64,000 nt of DNA from Ktedonobacterales bacterium (GTDB lineage: Bacteria > Chloroflexota > Ktedonobacteria > Ktedonobacterales > DATBGS01), in contig DATBHW010000046.1 in assembly GCA_036557285.1 (NCBI GenBank), positions 1-64,000 on the forward strand, in the 5' to 3' direction. Of this stretch, positions 8,661-16,912 are shown in pieces. Under the pieces are notes generated by a model. It ran no database searches. It saw nothing but the letters and a program-made list of their open reading frames with translations, and was not told where the DNA came from. Position numbers and translations under genes: made by a program. The stretch's first letter is position 1. Every line of letters starts with the position of its first letter.

Positions 8661-9632
8661 CTATCTGCTGGAAGCCGAGTCAAGTTTGCTCAGCGCCTCT
8701 GAATGTATCTTTAGCGTACCACCAATAAACTTCACATACGGCAGGATGTGTCCATTCTTATCTGTAATGGAAGCTGCCTCCAGTTTTGGCTCTTCTACAG
8801 CCTCGGCAAGCGGGTAGGCATAATGATAGTAAAACTTGTAGATGGTCTTCTTTGTCGTTGCGCCGCCTGGCGCTTGAAATATTTGTGTTGTTGGTTCTAT
8901 TTTACCGCTCTCAATCAATTCCTGCGCCTCATCCAGGGCTAACCCGAATGCCAGGTCATAGAAAGCCTGCCAGACATGGATAGGCACGCCTCGCTCCACT
9001 TGCCACCTGCTTAACGGTGAGAGGTCTTCTTCTTTGATAATCACTGTGGGGAGTACTGCCCTCTTTTTTAAGCCAGGCTTGCCACCCAATCGCTTCTGCG
9101 GAGTCAGCTTTGCGCCATAATCTGCCATTTGTCGGACTTTCCAGAGGCTATTCTCGCATTCAACAGCGATAATTGCTTTTGAGAGCAATGTCACCATAGC
9201 TGGATGCTCTTCAGGTATAAATGGTAACTCCTGCTCCCCTCCCAGCTTCTCAATGATTTTATTTACGCTTGCCTCATCTTCTCTGCGAAATAGAAGGAGA
9301 TCAGGGCGCTTGAGCTGGCCGAGTCCAGCCGCTTCCAGCCTCTCAAAATAGAGTTCATAAGCCCTCACATCATGATCTTGATCTGGCGCTGTTCCGCTGG
9401 GGCCATATGGCAACGCTAAATATTGCCTTGTCGCATTTACAGCCTGAATCAGACAATGCTCACTCCATTGCCCCTGAGACACGCGCATGAGGAAGTCGCT
9501 GCCGCGCAGGCGACGCGGGTTGAGAAGAAAATCCGCCCAGGGTGCAGGGGCTTGCCCCCGAAGTTCCAATTCGATCTCTTCTGGCGTTACGCTCAAGGCA
9601 TCCTCAAAAAGACTCCAGCGTATGGTTCTCAT
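8661..9632 (-). CDS. Type II restriction endonuclease, AccI-like
   Basis: A 323-residue protein whose N-terminus (RWSLFEDAL, FLLNPRRLRGSDFLMR) and centre match what I recall of the AccI endonuclease family. A PD-(D/E)xK-like arrangement is visible in RPDLLLF (Asp), about 70 residues before AVECENSLWK (ExE-type). The ribosome site is GTAGGAG before ATG 9632. It lies just upstream of the methyltransferase in the same direction. No controller (C) protein is present. The AccI assignment comes from memory of the family, and the recognition site is inferred. Confidence 0.7.
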   Translation of the reverse strand: MRTIRWSLFEDALSVTPEEIELELRGQAPAPWADFLLNPRRLRGSDFLMRVSQGQWSEHCLIQAVNATRQYLALPYGPSGTAPDQDHDVRAYELYFERLEAAGLGQLKRPDLLLFRREDEASVNKIIEKLGGEQELPFIPEEHPAMVTLLSKAIIAVECENSLWKVRQMADYGAKLTPQKRLGGKPGLKKRAVLPTVIIKEEDLSPLSRWQVERGVPIHVWQAFYDLAFGLALDEAQELIESGKIEPTTQIFQAPGGATTKKTIYKFYYHYAYPLAEAVEEPKLEAASITDKNGHILPYVKFIGGTLKIHSEALSKLDSASSR

Positions 9633-9641
9633 CAGTGTCTC

Positions 9642-9707
9642 CTACAGTGGAATGTTGCCATGCTTCCTGGGCGGGTTGGTGTCGCGCTTGTTTTTGAGCA
9701 TTTCCAG
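9642..9707 (-). pseudogene. Remnant 3' end of a carboxyltransferase gene (direct repeat, copy A)
   Basis: 66 bases identical, except for one synonymous change at 9647, to the 3' end of the carboxyltransferase gene at 10339-10404. It includes the stop codon and encodes the same C-terminus ([12 protein letters not shown]...). Weaker but still protein-level similarity extends to about 9729 (KLLHTLE versus KLIRALE). It therefore looks like the end of a second, diverged allele rather than a fresh copy. It lies between the endonuclease gene and the toxin gene and has no start of its own. Confidence 0.85.
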
Positions 9708-9752
9708 GGTGTGGAGAAGTTTATGGGCAAATGGATGTTCTATCAGACAAGC

Positions 9753-10022
9753 CTAGAATTGGGCGACAATCTTGTCGTAGTCGGAATGGCTCCCAATCCA
9801 AAACCATACGATGTCTTCGCCATCTTGATAGGCCAGAACGCGAAAATGAATACCTACCCTTGCTGAATAGTAGCCGCTTCTGCCTTTCGTTGGCTTGAAG
9901 CGCAGGCTTGGATGATAGGGGTTCTGCTGAAAGAGGGCATAGGCATCTTCGGCTTGTTTCTGAACAGAGGCTGGTAGGGAAGCAAGCAAGGCTCGAAAGT
10001 CTTTGGTGACTCGTGATCTCAT
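9753..10022 (-). CDS. RelE/ParE-superfamily toxin
   Basis: An 89-residue protein with the RelE-fold pattern: an N-terminal helix (VTKDFRALLASLP), a central LRFKPTKGRSGYYSARVG hairpin, then HFRVLAYQDGEDIVWFWIGSHSDYDKI. The final His/Tyr-containing strand is typical of RelE/HigB mRNA interferases. The ATG overlaps the antitoxin stop by 4 bases (ATGA), so translation is coupled. The module is bracketed by the 66-bp carboxylase repeats. Confidence 0.8.
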   Translation of the reverse strand: MRSRVTKDFRALLASLPASVQKQAEDAYALFQQNPYHPSLRFKPTKGRSGYYSARVGIHFRVLAYQDGEDIVWFWIGSHSDYDKIVAQF

Positions 10023-10240
10023 GAGTCATCGCGCAGCGTGTCGTAGACTTCGCCGCGCGCGACCTGCTCTTTGGCGCGCTTCACCAGCGCATCCAGCGCC
10101 CGATCTGACCTGGGGTCGGCAAAGGTTGCTTCCCACTTCGCTTCTTCGAGCAATTCCTCCCAACGGCTCGCCAATAGCTCCTGTTCCTGTTCTGAGAGCT
10201 TTTCTGCCTCAGCGACCACGGCGCGGAGTCGTTCAATCAT
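10019..10240 (-). CDS. Antitoxin of the RelE-type module
   Basis: A 73-residue acidic, helical protein directly upstream of and overlapping the toxin. The sequence (MIERLRAVVAEAEKLSEQEQ, then WEELLEEAKW) resembles short antitoxins annotated with ParE/RelE toxins in Chloroflexota and cyanobacteria. It has a strong ribosome site, AGGAGAGG. No canonical DNA-binding motif is obvious. The function is inferred from its position. Confidence 0.7.
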   Translation of the reverse strand: MIERLRAVVAEAEKLSEQEQELLASRWEELLEEAKWEATFADPRSDRALDALVKRAKEQVARGEVYDTLRDDS

Positions 10241-10338
10241 CGCTGTGCCTCTCCTTCCTGCTGTGTAGCTCTGCTCTCATAGAGTATAGCACATCTACAG
10301 GCAGCTTGCTGGCATGCAACGAGCAATCTGCTAGCCCG

Positions 10339-10404
10339 CTACAATGGAATGTTGCCATGCTTCCTGGGCGGGTTGGTGTCGCGCTTGTTTTTGAGCATTT
10401 CCAG
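10339..10404 (-). repeat. Direct repeat, copy B (intact 3' end of carboxyltransferase gene)
   Basis: Partner of the copy at 9642-9707, 697 bp away in the same orientation. The repeat covers the last 21 codons and the stop. Whatever entered between the copies left the reading frame of the carboxylase complete. Confidence 0.85.
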
Positions 10405-11889
10405 CGCGCGGATGAGTTTGGGGCGGGTGTCGCGCGGCTCGATGATCTCATCAATGTAGCCGCGCGCGGCGGCTTCGTAGGGGTTGGCAAACTTTTCCTG
10501 ATAGTAGGCGATAAGTTCCTGGCGGCGCGCCGTGGGGTCTGCGGCGCGCTCGATCTCGTCTTTGAACAGGATATTGACCGCGCCTTCCGGCCCCATGACT
10601 GCGATCTCAGCAGTCGGCCAGGCGTAGTTGATGTCGCCGCGCACATGCTTGCTGCTCATCACGTCGTAAGCGCCGCCGTAGGCTTTGCGTGTAATAACGG
10701 TGAGCTTGGGGACAGTGGCCTCGCAGTAGGCAAAGAGCAGCTTCGCGCCGTGTCGGATGATGCCGCCATGCTCCTGGCCGATGCCTGGCAGGAAGCCAGG
10801 CACGTCCTCGAAGGTGATGAGCGGGATATTGAAGCAGTCGCAGAAGCGCACAAAGCGCGCCGCTTTATCTGAAGAGTTGATGTCCAGCACGCCCGCCAGG
10901 ACGCTGGGCTGCTGGGCGATAACGCCGATGGAACGGCCATTGAGCCGCGCAAAGCCCACGATGATGTTGCGGGCGTATTGCTCCTGCACCTCGAAGAAAT
11001 CGCCGTTATCCACGACGCGGCGGATAATCTCTTTCATGTCATAGGGCTTGTTAGGGTTGTCGGGGATGATGTCATCAAGCGCCTCGTCTACGCGGTCAGG
11101 CGAATCGCCCGGTTCCAGGCGTGGCGGGTCTTCGACGTTGTTGGAAGGGATATAGCTCATCAATTGGCGAATCTGACGCAGGCAGGCGGCTTCGTTGGGC
11201 GCGGCGAAATGCGCGACACCGCTGATCGCGTTGTGGACGCTCGCGCCGCCCAGTTCCTCAAAGGTCACATCCTCGTGGGTCACGGTCTTGACGACATTGG
11301 GGCCAGTGACAAACATGTGGCTGATCCCATCAACCATAAAGATAAAGTCGGTAATGGCGGGCGAATAGACCGCGCCGCCCGCGCATGGCCCCAGGACCGC
11401 CGAAAGCTGGGGGACGACGCCAGAGGCCAGCGTGTTGCGCAGGAAGATGTCGGCATACGCGCCCAGGCTGACGACGCCTTCTTGAATGCGCGCGCCGCCG
11501 CTGTCGTTCAGGCCGATGATCGGCGCGCCGTTCTTCATCGCCATATCCATAATCTTGCAGATTTTTTCGGCGTTGGCCTCGGACATGGTGCCGCCAAAGA
11601 CGGTGAAATCCATCGCAAAGACATAGACCAGACGACCATCAATCTCGCCATAGCCGGTGACAACACCATCGCCCGCGATGCGCTGCTTCTCCAGCCCAAA
11701 GGCGCTGGAGCGGTGGGTGACGAACATATCCAGTTCATTAAAGGAGCCGGGGTCCAGCAGCAGATCAAGCCGCTCGCGGGCCGTGAGCTTGCCTTTTTTG
11801 TGCTGGGCTTCAATGCGTTTCTGTCCGCCGCCCAGCAGAGCTTCTTGCTTGAGTCGGCGGAGTTCTTCGCGGCGTTCGCGGGTATTCAT
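10339..11889 (-). CDS. Acyl-CoA carboxylase carboxyltransferase subunit (propionyl-CoA type)
   Basis: A 516-residue biotin-dependent carboxyltransferase of the PccB/MmdA family, of full family length. Typical segments are [15 protein letters not shown] near the N-terminus, the oxyanion-hole glycines in GGARIQEGV and [32 protein letters not shown], and the conserved C-terminus KHGNIPL. It transfers carboxyl from biotin to propionyl-CoA, giving (S)-methylmalonyl-CoA; the epimerase directly upstream supports this substrate. The biotin carboxylase and carrier subunits are not in the window. Methylmalonyl-CoA decarboxylase alpha subunit is the alternative. Confidence 0.85.
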   Translation of the reverse strand: MNTRERREELRRLKQEALLGGGQKRIEAQHKKGKLTARERLDLLLDPGSFNELDMFVTHRSSAFGLEKQRIAGDGVVTGYGEIDGRLVYVFAMDFTVFGGTMSEANAEKICKIMDMAMKNGAPIIGLNDSGGARIQEGVVSLGAYADIFLRNTLASGVVPQLSAVLGPCAGGAVYSPAITDFIFMVDGISHMFVTGPNVVKTVTHEDVTFEELGGASVHNAISGVAHFAAPNEAACLRQIRQLMSYIPSNNVEDPPRLEPGDSPDRVDEALDDIIPDNPNKPYDMKEIIRRVVDNGDFFEVQEQYARNIIVGFARLNGRSIGVIAQQPSVLAGVLDINSSDKAARFVRFCDCFNIPLITFEDVPGFLPGIGQEHGGIIRHGAKLLFAYCEATVPKLTVITRKAYGGAYDVMSSKHVRGDINYAWPTAEIAVMGPEGAVNILFKDEIERAADPTARRQELIAYYQEKFANPYEAAARGYIDEIIEPRDTRPKLIRALEMLKNKRDTNPPRKHGNIPL

Positions 11890-11914
11890 AGGCGGCTCCT
11901 GCTGTGGCCTGGGG

Positions 11915-12367
11915 TCAGGCCCGTTGTACGAGTTCTAACAAGACGCCATTGGCGCTTTTGGGGTGCAGAAAGATGGCGCGGCCTTCGGCGGCCTGACGCG
12001 GCGTGGTATCAATGACGCGCGCGCCGCGCGCGCTGAGATAGGCAAGGGCAGCGGCGATGTCGGGTGTCTCCAGGCAGATATGGTGCAGCCCCTCGCCGCG
12101 CTTTTCCAGAAATTGAGCGATGCCAGTTGCGGGGTCAGTCGGTTCGACCAGTTCGATCTCGCTGCCCTGTGGCCCGCCGGAAGGCAGGAAAGCGATGCGC
12201 ACGCCTTCGCCGGGCAGCGTCTTGATGCCGGAAGGCTGCATGCCCAGCACATCACGATAGAGAGCCAATGCTTGATCGATGCTGCGCACGACGATAGCTA
12301 CATGATCGATGCGCGTAATCAGATGGCCGGGCAGATCGGCGCTGCTAAGGTCGGACTGGTTGGTCAT
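11915..12367 (-). CDS. mce: Methylmalonyl-CoA epimerase
   Basis: A 150-residue VOC-superfamily protein. The two repeats carry the metal ligands: IDHVAIVV with its His near residue 21, [16 protein letters not shown], and the final GVLLELVQ. This is the standard methylmalonyl-CoA epimerase pattern, interconverting the (S) and (R) forms. It overlaps the DUF402 gene by 4 bp and lies 25 bp before the carboxyltransferase gene, so the three form one operon. Confidence 0.9.
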   Translation of the reverse strand: MTNQSDLSSADLPGHLITRIDHVAIVVRSIDQALALYRDVLGMQPSGIKTLPGEGVRIAFLPSGGPQGSEIELVEPTDPATGIAQFLEKRGEGLHHICLETPDIAAALAYLSARGARVIDTTPRQAAEGRAIFLHPKSANGVLLELVQRA

Positions 12368-12933
12368 ACGGGATGCCTCACGATAGCTTCGTCGAAGTCG
12401 TCAAGAATGGCGTGTATCTCTTCGGGGCTGAGCGTCTCCAGGTCCAGGCGTGGCAGCGCCAGCGGAATAGTCATGAAGGGGCCGTTGCGCTGATTCGCCG
12501 AGCGGAGCAGGCCATCGAGGGCCAGCAGCGCGCCGATACGCATGTCTTCGGGGTAGCCCAGCCCTTCCGCCGCCAACTCGAAGGTTTCCATATGCAGCAC
12601 TTCATGCCGGTAGTTAGGATGGACCAGGAGGCCAAGCTCCAGATCAGTATACGTTGCGCCTTCCCCCAGGGCAGGCGGCAGAATGACGGTGCAGTAAATG
12701 GCGTAGAGGTCATGATCACGATAGAGGGCGTTGAGGGTGTACCAACGATCAGGCCAGAAGTGCTGAAGGCTGTGATAGCGCATAGGCCAGTCGCGGGTGG
12801 ACCAGTGCATGACCGTACCCGCCGGGGTCCAGATGCTCGTGCGCGCTGCGCTGGAAGGCAAGAGATACCCCTCCCATGTTCCTGCGAGCCGGTGATCGTA
12901 CTTTTCCTGGCGCATGAAAACGCGCGGTAGCAT
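12364..12933 (-). CDS. DUF402 protein (nucleoside phosphatase-like)
   Basis: A 189-residue DUF402 protein. The family signature is clear: HWSTRDWPMRYHSL, then YAIYCTVILPP and YTDLELGLLVHP, carrying the acidic and aromatic residues of the barrel. Characterised members include nucleoside tri/diphosphatases and FomD-like hydrolases that bind divalent metal. It is the first gene of the propionyl-CoA operon (4-bp overlap with mce) and has ribosome site GGAGAGAC. A role on a nucleotide or CoA-type phosphate is possible but not shown. Confidence 0.75.
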   Translation of the reverse strand: MLPRVFMRQEKYDHRLAGTWEGYLLPSSAARTSIWTPAGTVMHWSTRDWPMRYHSLQHFWPDRWYTLNALYRDHDLYAIYCTVILPPALGEGATYTDLELGLLVHPNYRHEVLHMETFELAAEGLGYPEDMRIGALLALDGLLRSANQRNGPFMTIPLALPRLDLETLSPEEIHAILDDFDEAIVRHPV

Positions 12934-13033
12934 AAGTCTCTCCAGTGCTGCTGGCGCTCACTTCTCCCTGTGCGCCCCAGGCGTAGCAGTGTGATCAGGA
13001 TGCCAGGCGACTCTCCAGTCGCTTGCACTTAGT

Positions 13034-13063
13034 AACATACGCAAAAAGTGTGTGAAGAGTCAA
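13034..13063 (-). promoter_or_regulatory. Promoter of the DUF402-mce-carboxylase operon
   Basis: On the minus strand, TTGACT (13063-13058), an 18-base spacer and TATGTT (13039-13034) form a sigma-70-type promoter about 100 bases before the DUF402 start. Its -35 box overlaps the last codons of the membrane-protein gene upstream. Confidence 0.55.
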
Positions 13064-13635
13064 GGTTTCACTCGCCCAAAAACCGACATCAGCAGATACC
13101 AGAGGCCGAGCGCGCCCAGCACCGCTGTTGGCAGCCAGAAAGAAAGGATGATCTTTGCGGCTGATTCTGATGCGCTGACTGCGAGCAAAAGCAGGCCAAG
13201 AACGACCACGACCAGACCTGGCAAGACCGATCCGGGGCGTACCCACGCCGGAACAATGCGCGTGGCCCAGGTGATCGCTAGCAATCCCAGGGCCAGGGCC
13301 AGCAGATAGGCCGCTTCGAGGTATTCCCCGCCAATGAGGTCGTAATCGAACAGTTGATTGACAACTCCCAGCGGCAGGACCAGCGCGGTGAGGATGAAGA
13401 GGCGGCGGGGGTACAGAAGCCAGCCAAAAAACAGGCCAATGTCCGTCGCAAGGAAGGCGTCCAGGTCGCTGCCCCCATTAATTTCCACGATGGCAGCAGC
13501 CAGCGCGAGCAGGCAGAGGAAAAGCCCTTGCAAGAAATGCGCTGCGGTCAAGAAAGGATGCCTTGATGGTCGGGCGCTGCTGCGGCGCTCTTCTGGATCG
13601 CCTGGCGCGACAGAAGGCCGGGTGGGTGGCTGCAT
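13060..13635 (-). CDS. Membrane protein of unknown function
   Basis: A 191-residue protein with a basic N-terminus and five to six hydrophobic segments, including the ILTALVLPLGVV and VVVVLGLLLLAV stretches. I do not recognise the family. ATG 13635 is preferred because it is preceded by AGGAG and lies 10 bp after the metallo-hydrolase stop; a longer open frame would run into that gene. It is probably translated with the metallo-hydrolase. Confidence 0.65.
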   Translation of the reverse strand: MQPPTRPSVAPGDPEERRSSARPSRHPFLTAAHFLQGLFLCLLALAAAIVEINGGSDLDAFLATDIGLFFGWLLYPRRLFILTALVLPLGVVNQLFDYDLIGGEYLEAAYLLALALGLLAITWATRIVPAWVRPGSVLPGLVVVVLGLLLLAVSASESAAKIILSFWLPTAVLGALGLWYLLMSVFGRVKP

Positions 13636-13645
13636 ACGGACGCTC

Positions 13646-14452
13646 CTAACGCGGCAGATGCTCCCAGATGTCGGCGCTGTCCCATTCCAGCCCAGGGCCA
13701 GGCGGCAGGACATCCGGGTAGATGGAAGATGCGCCCAGCCGCGCCAGCCGCGCGGCTATCTGAGCGCGGGCCAGGTCGGGGGTGTTATTCGTGCGGCTGA
13801 GGTGCGCCAGCCAGACCCAGCGGGGCGCGTTGTCTACGATGGACTCCAGCGCGTCGGCGGCCTGATCGTTGGAGAGATGGCCGGTGGGGCTGAGGATGCG
13901 CTTTTTCAGATGCCAGGGGTACGGGCCTTTGAGCAGGCGCTCGTGGTCGTGGTTGGCCTCCAGCACAAGCAACTGCGCGGCGCGCAGGGCGTCGAGCAGC
14001 GGCCCCTGCGCCATGCCCGTATCAATGGCGACGCAGACACGCCAGCTCTGCGAACTGATGAGATAACCGCAGGGAGCGATGGCGTCGTGGGACACGGGGA
14101 ACGACGAGACATCCAGGCTGCCCACGCGCAAACTCGCGCCCACTGCCAGAGGCTCGATGGCGCAGCGCGGCCCGCCCTCTTCGTCGGTAGGCAAAATCTG
14201 GCGCAGCGTCTCCGGCGCGCTGATAATCGGCGCTTCCCATTCGCGGGCCAGCACAGCGGCTCCCTGGGCATGATCGCTATGCTCGTGGGTGAGCAGGATG
14301 GCGGTCAACTGGCCGCGCTTCAATCCCGCCGCGCGCAACCGCGCAAACAGGATGCGCGGCGGCAGCCCGGCATCAACGAGCAGGCAGGTAGCGCCAGATT
14401 CGATGAGCAAGGCATTGCCGCTGCTGCCGCTGCCCAACGAGCGAACTTTCAT
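13646..14452 (-). CDS. MBL-fold metallo-hydrolase (YycJ/WalJ-like)
   Basis: A 268-residue metallo-beta-lactamase-fold hydrolase. The N-terminus SLGSGSSGNALLIE followed by LLVDAGLP is typical of the YycJ/WalJ group. The metal motif is THEHSDHAQG near residue 59, with further ligands in PVSHDAIAP, AIDTGMA and GHLSN. Related proteins are suggested to be 5'-3' exonucleases linked to DNA replication and cell-wall signalling. No WalK/WalR partner is nearby. ATG 14452 follows AGAGGAAG; an adjacent GTG is also open. Confidence 0.8.
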   Translation of the reverse strand: MKVRSLGSGSSGNALLIESGATCLLVDAGLPPRILFARLRAAGLKRGQLTAILLTHEHSDHAQGAAVLAREWEAPIISAPETLRQILPTDEEGGPRCAIEPLAVGASLRVGSLDVSSFPVSHDAIAPCGYLISSQSWRVCVAIDTGMAQGPLLDALRAAQLLVLEANHDHERLLKGPYPWHLKKRILSPTGHLSNDQAADALESIVDNAPRWVWLAHLSRTNNTPDLARAQIAARLARLGASSIYPDVLPPGPGLEWDSADIWEHLPR

Positions 14453-14603
14453 CACGCTTCCTCTCGTTCTGCTCCAGGTTTTGAGCGTCGTACCGATGTC
14501 CCAAGCTGTAGATAGATGTGCTGGTACGCTGCTGATGATTATAGCGCGGTTTTCTTACAAATGTATATACCGATCTTGTTGGCCCGGCTGCTCGCTCTCT
14601 ACA

Positions 14604-15632
14604 TCACAGGCGGGTCTCGATCTCTGCGAGCAGGGCATGTCCACGAGTGATGTAGCGGTCACTTACCGCCTCTTCGTGATGACGGAGGGACCAATCTACC
14701 TGGCGCAAGATGAGATGGGCCAGGTACACGCTCAAGATCTGTATGGGACGGCGAGTGAGCGCGTATCCCCACAGGAAGTCGCGCACCGGCCCCTCATCAT
14801 AACCATAGAACAAGAGTGTGGTTCCACCAATTATCGGGGGTTGCCACTGGTAGCGCCGCCGTCCCGGCGGCTCACCGCTGCGCCAGGGCGAGCGTTCGCC
14901 CTCCGGGCCACGGCGCCCGCTGGCCAACGGTGGCCGCGGGGACGGCGGCGCTACAGGTGGCCCCCGCTTTTTGGCAGAACCGGCGCTGTCACCAGGACGA
15001 ACGCCCTCCCAATCCACCACGCCGCTGATGGCGCCCTGGCGCGTCAGCAGGTTGGCGGGTTGAAAATCAAAATGGACGATTTCGTTTGTCTCCCTGATAC
15101 GCTCCTGATGGGCAATTACCAAACCTTGAAGCGTTTGCAGCATATGAGCGGTCTCTGGCGAGTGCTGCTGCAATGAGGTATGCAAGCAATATCCATTGCC
15201 GCCCTCCATAACTGTTTGGATGACTTCACGGGGCCAATCGCGCGGGCCAGCAGGAGCCTGGGTTGCGTGCAAGGCGTGCAGCTTCAAGGCATCTGGCAAG
15301 TTTTGGAGGGTTAAGCGGCGCATCGTTGTGCCAGCAAGCCGCTGCTGGACACTGTAGATTCCGCCCGCAGCGACGCCGATATACAGATACACAGGGGCGG
15401 GATAGCCTTGCATGCGCAAGCGTTCCGTCACCGTTTGCGCATACAGCACGCGCTCAAGGTGGTCTGTTCCAGGCTGCCATTTGAGGATAGAGCGACGCCC
15501 CTGCGCGTCGCTCAGGGCATACGCGCCTTGCTCGCCTGTGGTGTATCGATCTCCAGATAGGAACGTAGTTTGGTGTACGGTGTTAATCTGCTGGACCACC
15601 TCTTCCAAAGGCAGCATAGAAACTCTACCCAT
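14604..15632 (-). CDS. Aminoglycoside-phosphotransferase-family kinase with a 54-codon insertion
   Basis: A 342-residue APH/choline-kinase-fold protein. The catalytic loop HFDFQPANLL and the metal-binding VVDWE are intact. Between GDSA and TLLFYGY, where relatives have only about four residues (a FDLA-like segment), there are 54 extra residues rich in Pro, Arg and Gly. They are encoded exactly by the 162-bp inverted-repeat element at 14820-14981. The reading frame continues on both sides. The substrate is unknown; relatives act on small hydroxylated metabolites or antibiotics. ATG 15617 is an alternative start. Whether the enzyme tolerates the insert is open. Confidence 0.75.
   Translation of the reverse strand: MGRVSMLPLEEVVQQINTVHQTTFLSGDRYTTGEQGAYALSDAQGRRSILKWQPGTDHLERVLYAQTVTERLRMQGYPAPVYLYIGVAAGGIYSVQQRLAGTTMRRLTLQNLPDALKLHALHATQAPAGPRDWPREVIQTVMEGGNGYCLHTSLQQHSPETAHMLQTLQGLVIAHQERIRETNEIVHFDFQPANLLTRQGAISGVVDWEGVRPGDSAGSAKKRGPPVAPPSPRPPLASGRRGPEGERSPWRSGEPPGRRRYQWQPPIIGGTTLLFYGYDEGPVRDFLWGYALTRRPIQILSVYLAHLILRQVDWSLRHHEEAVSDRYITRGHALLAEIETRL
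14820..14981. repeat. 162-bp palindromic element inserted in frame in a kinase gene
   Basis: The ends are inverted repeats: GGTTC at 14820 and GAACC at 14981, imperfect complementarity through a GGGGG/CCCCC block, then a perfect 15-base arm TAGCGCCGCCGTCCC (14851-14865) against 14939-14953. The centre is also GC-rich and partly palindromic. The length is 162 bp, a multiple of three, and the element has no stop in the kinase frame. The core TGTAGCGCCG...TCC also occurs in the element at 20623-20713, so a dispersed non-autonomous repeat family is likely. Confidence 0.75.
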
Positions 15633-15685
15633 CTATTTCGTTTTTACTGGTTAGCAAGAACATGATGCGGATTTCAGATAGCGCG

Positions 15686-16540
15686 CTATTGAGATAGGTG
15701 TTCTCTGGTCAGCAGAGCGCGCGCGTTTTCACCCAGCACGAGCGTCAGTTCTTCATCGCTGAGACCGGAGGCGCGGGTATAGGCGAGCATCCGGTCCTGG
15801 GAGATCAGCGGATAGTCGCTGGCAAAGAGCAGTTTGCGCGCGCCGACCAGCCGCGCCGCGATGGGGAAAATGTCGTTCCGATAGAGGTAGGGCGAGGCGG
15901 CGCTGTCGTACCAGAGGTTGGCGGCGGCCTGCTGCACTTCGGGCATCAGTTCATAGAAGGGGAAGCCGCCGCCCCAGTGTGCTGCCACCACGCGAATATC
16001 GGGGAAGGCGCGCAGAAACATCTCCAGGTCGCCGGGCGCGACGTTGCCCTTGCCATGATAGCTGTGGCCGACTGGCTCGCTGGCGTGGGTGAGGATGAAG
16101 AGGCCATAGGCGCGGGCGACTTCCACCAGCGGCGCGAGCAGCGCCAGATCGCTGAGGCGATAGCCCTGGCCGTGTGGCATCAGTTCGCCGCAGCCGGGCA
16201 TTCCGGCGCGGGCGCAGCGATCCAGTTCGGCCAGCGCGCGCGCGCCAGCGGTAGGCTGGATGGCCGCCAGCCCAATGATGCGTCCGGGGTAGCGGCGCAT
16301 CGCTTCCAGCAGATAGGAGTTGCTCTCTTCGATCAGGCCAGGGTCGCTCCAGCCAAACGGGAAGGCGAGAGAAGCGTCAACACCGGAGGCATCCATCGAG
16401 GCCACCAGTTCTTCGGCGGTTGCCATGCGCGCTTTGGGATTGCTGTACAGTTCGGCAAACCAGGGGTCGCGGGCGCAATATTCGGCGCGGCGGGCGCGCA
16501 TCTCTGGCGGGAAGAGATGGGTATGAGCGTCAATAATCAC
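15686..16540 (-). CDS. Amidohydrolase-family (TIM-barrel) protein
   Basis: A 284-residue amidohydrolase-2 family protein. The metal motif IDAHTHLF sits at the very N-terminus. FILTHASEPVGHS, VAAHWGGGFPFYE and LLFASDYPL supply the remaining His and Asp ligands. The family covers ACMSD-like decarboxylases and lactone or amide hydrolases; the substrate cannot be told. GTG 16540 is chosen because the family begins at this point; an upstream ATG (16615) would add 25 unrelated residues. No strong ribosome site is visible for either start. Confidence 0.75.
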   Translation of the reverse strand: MIIDAHTHLFPPEMRARRAEYCARDPWFAELYSNPKARMATAEELVASMDASGVDASLAFPFGWSDPGLIEESNSYLLEAMRRYPGRIIGLAAIQPTAGARALAELDRCARAGMPGCGELMPHGQGYRLSDLALLAPLVEVARAYGLFILTHASEPVGHSYHGKGNVAPGDLEMFLRAFPDIRVVAAHWGGGFPFYELMPEVQQAAANLWYDSAASPYLYRNDIFPIAARLVGARKLLFASDYPLISQDRMLAYTRASGLSDEELTLVLGENARALLTREHLSQ

Positions 16541-16912
16541 GGTGCATGCTGGCGGTTCCCCGGCTGGCGCGCGCCAGGCAGGAAAGGCGCTTCTCCTCTG
16601 GAGGCAGTATAGCATGGGCTGATAGGCCGCTGCAATCTACGCGCAGGATGCTTTTCTTGACATCACCTGCGCCAGACCGCTATACTTTCAGCGAGCCGGG
16701 TAATGGGAGCGTGTCTGGGAAGGCAGTCCGGCTGAAACATACAGGTAAAAAAAGCGCTCAGGTGGGCTGGCACAAAACATGCCCAGACAGGCTTCTCACT
16801 TCGTTTCCCTTTCTTTCTGATGGACCAGCGGAGGGCCAGTTTGTCTTTCGTACAAACGCAGCGCCCGAACCGCCGTTTACGCTCGCCATTTTAGGGATGG
16901 GAAAGGCCGAAT
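16541..16912. other. Intergenic region and long leader of the ParA-like gene
   Basis: It holds the plus-strand promoter at 16657-16686 and a leader of about 220 bases. The first 50 leader bases can pair (AGCCGG at 16693-16698 with CCGGCT about 30 bases later). No known riboswitch consensus was recognised. Confidence 0.4.
16657..16686 (+). promoter_or_regulatory. Strong sigma-70-type promoter
   Basis: TTGACA (16657-16662), an 18-base spacer and TATACT (16681-16686). It faces the ParA-like gene that starts at 16913 and would give a leader of about 220 bases. Confidence 0.7.

Noticed and set aside
10978-12015. 345-codon plus-strand open frame
   Set aside because: Antisense to the carboxyltransferase gene, whose motifs are unmistakable.
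16681-16760. Possible riboswitch in the leader of the ParA-like gene
   Set aside because: Short pairing elements only; compared by eye with cobalamin, c-di-GMP, c-di-AMP and fluoride consensus without a match.
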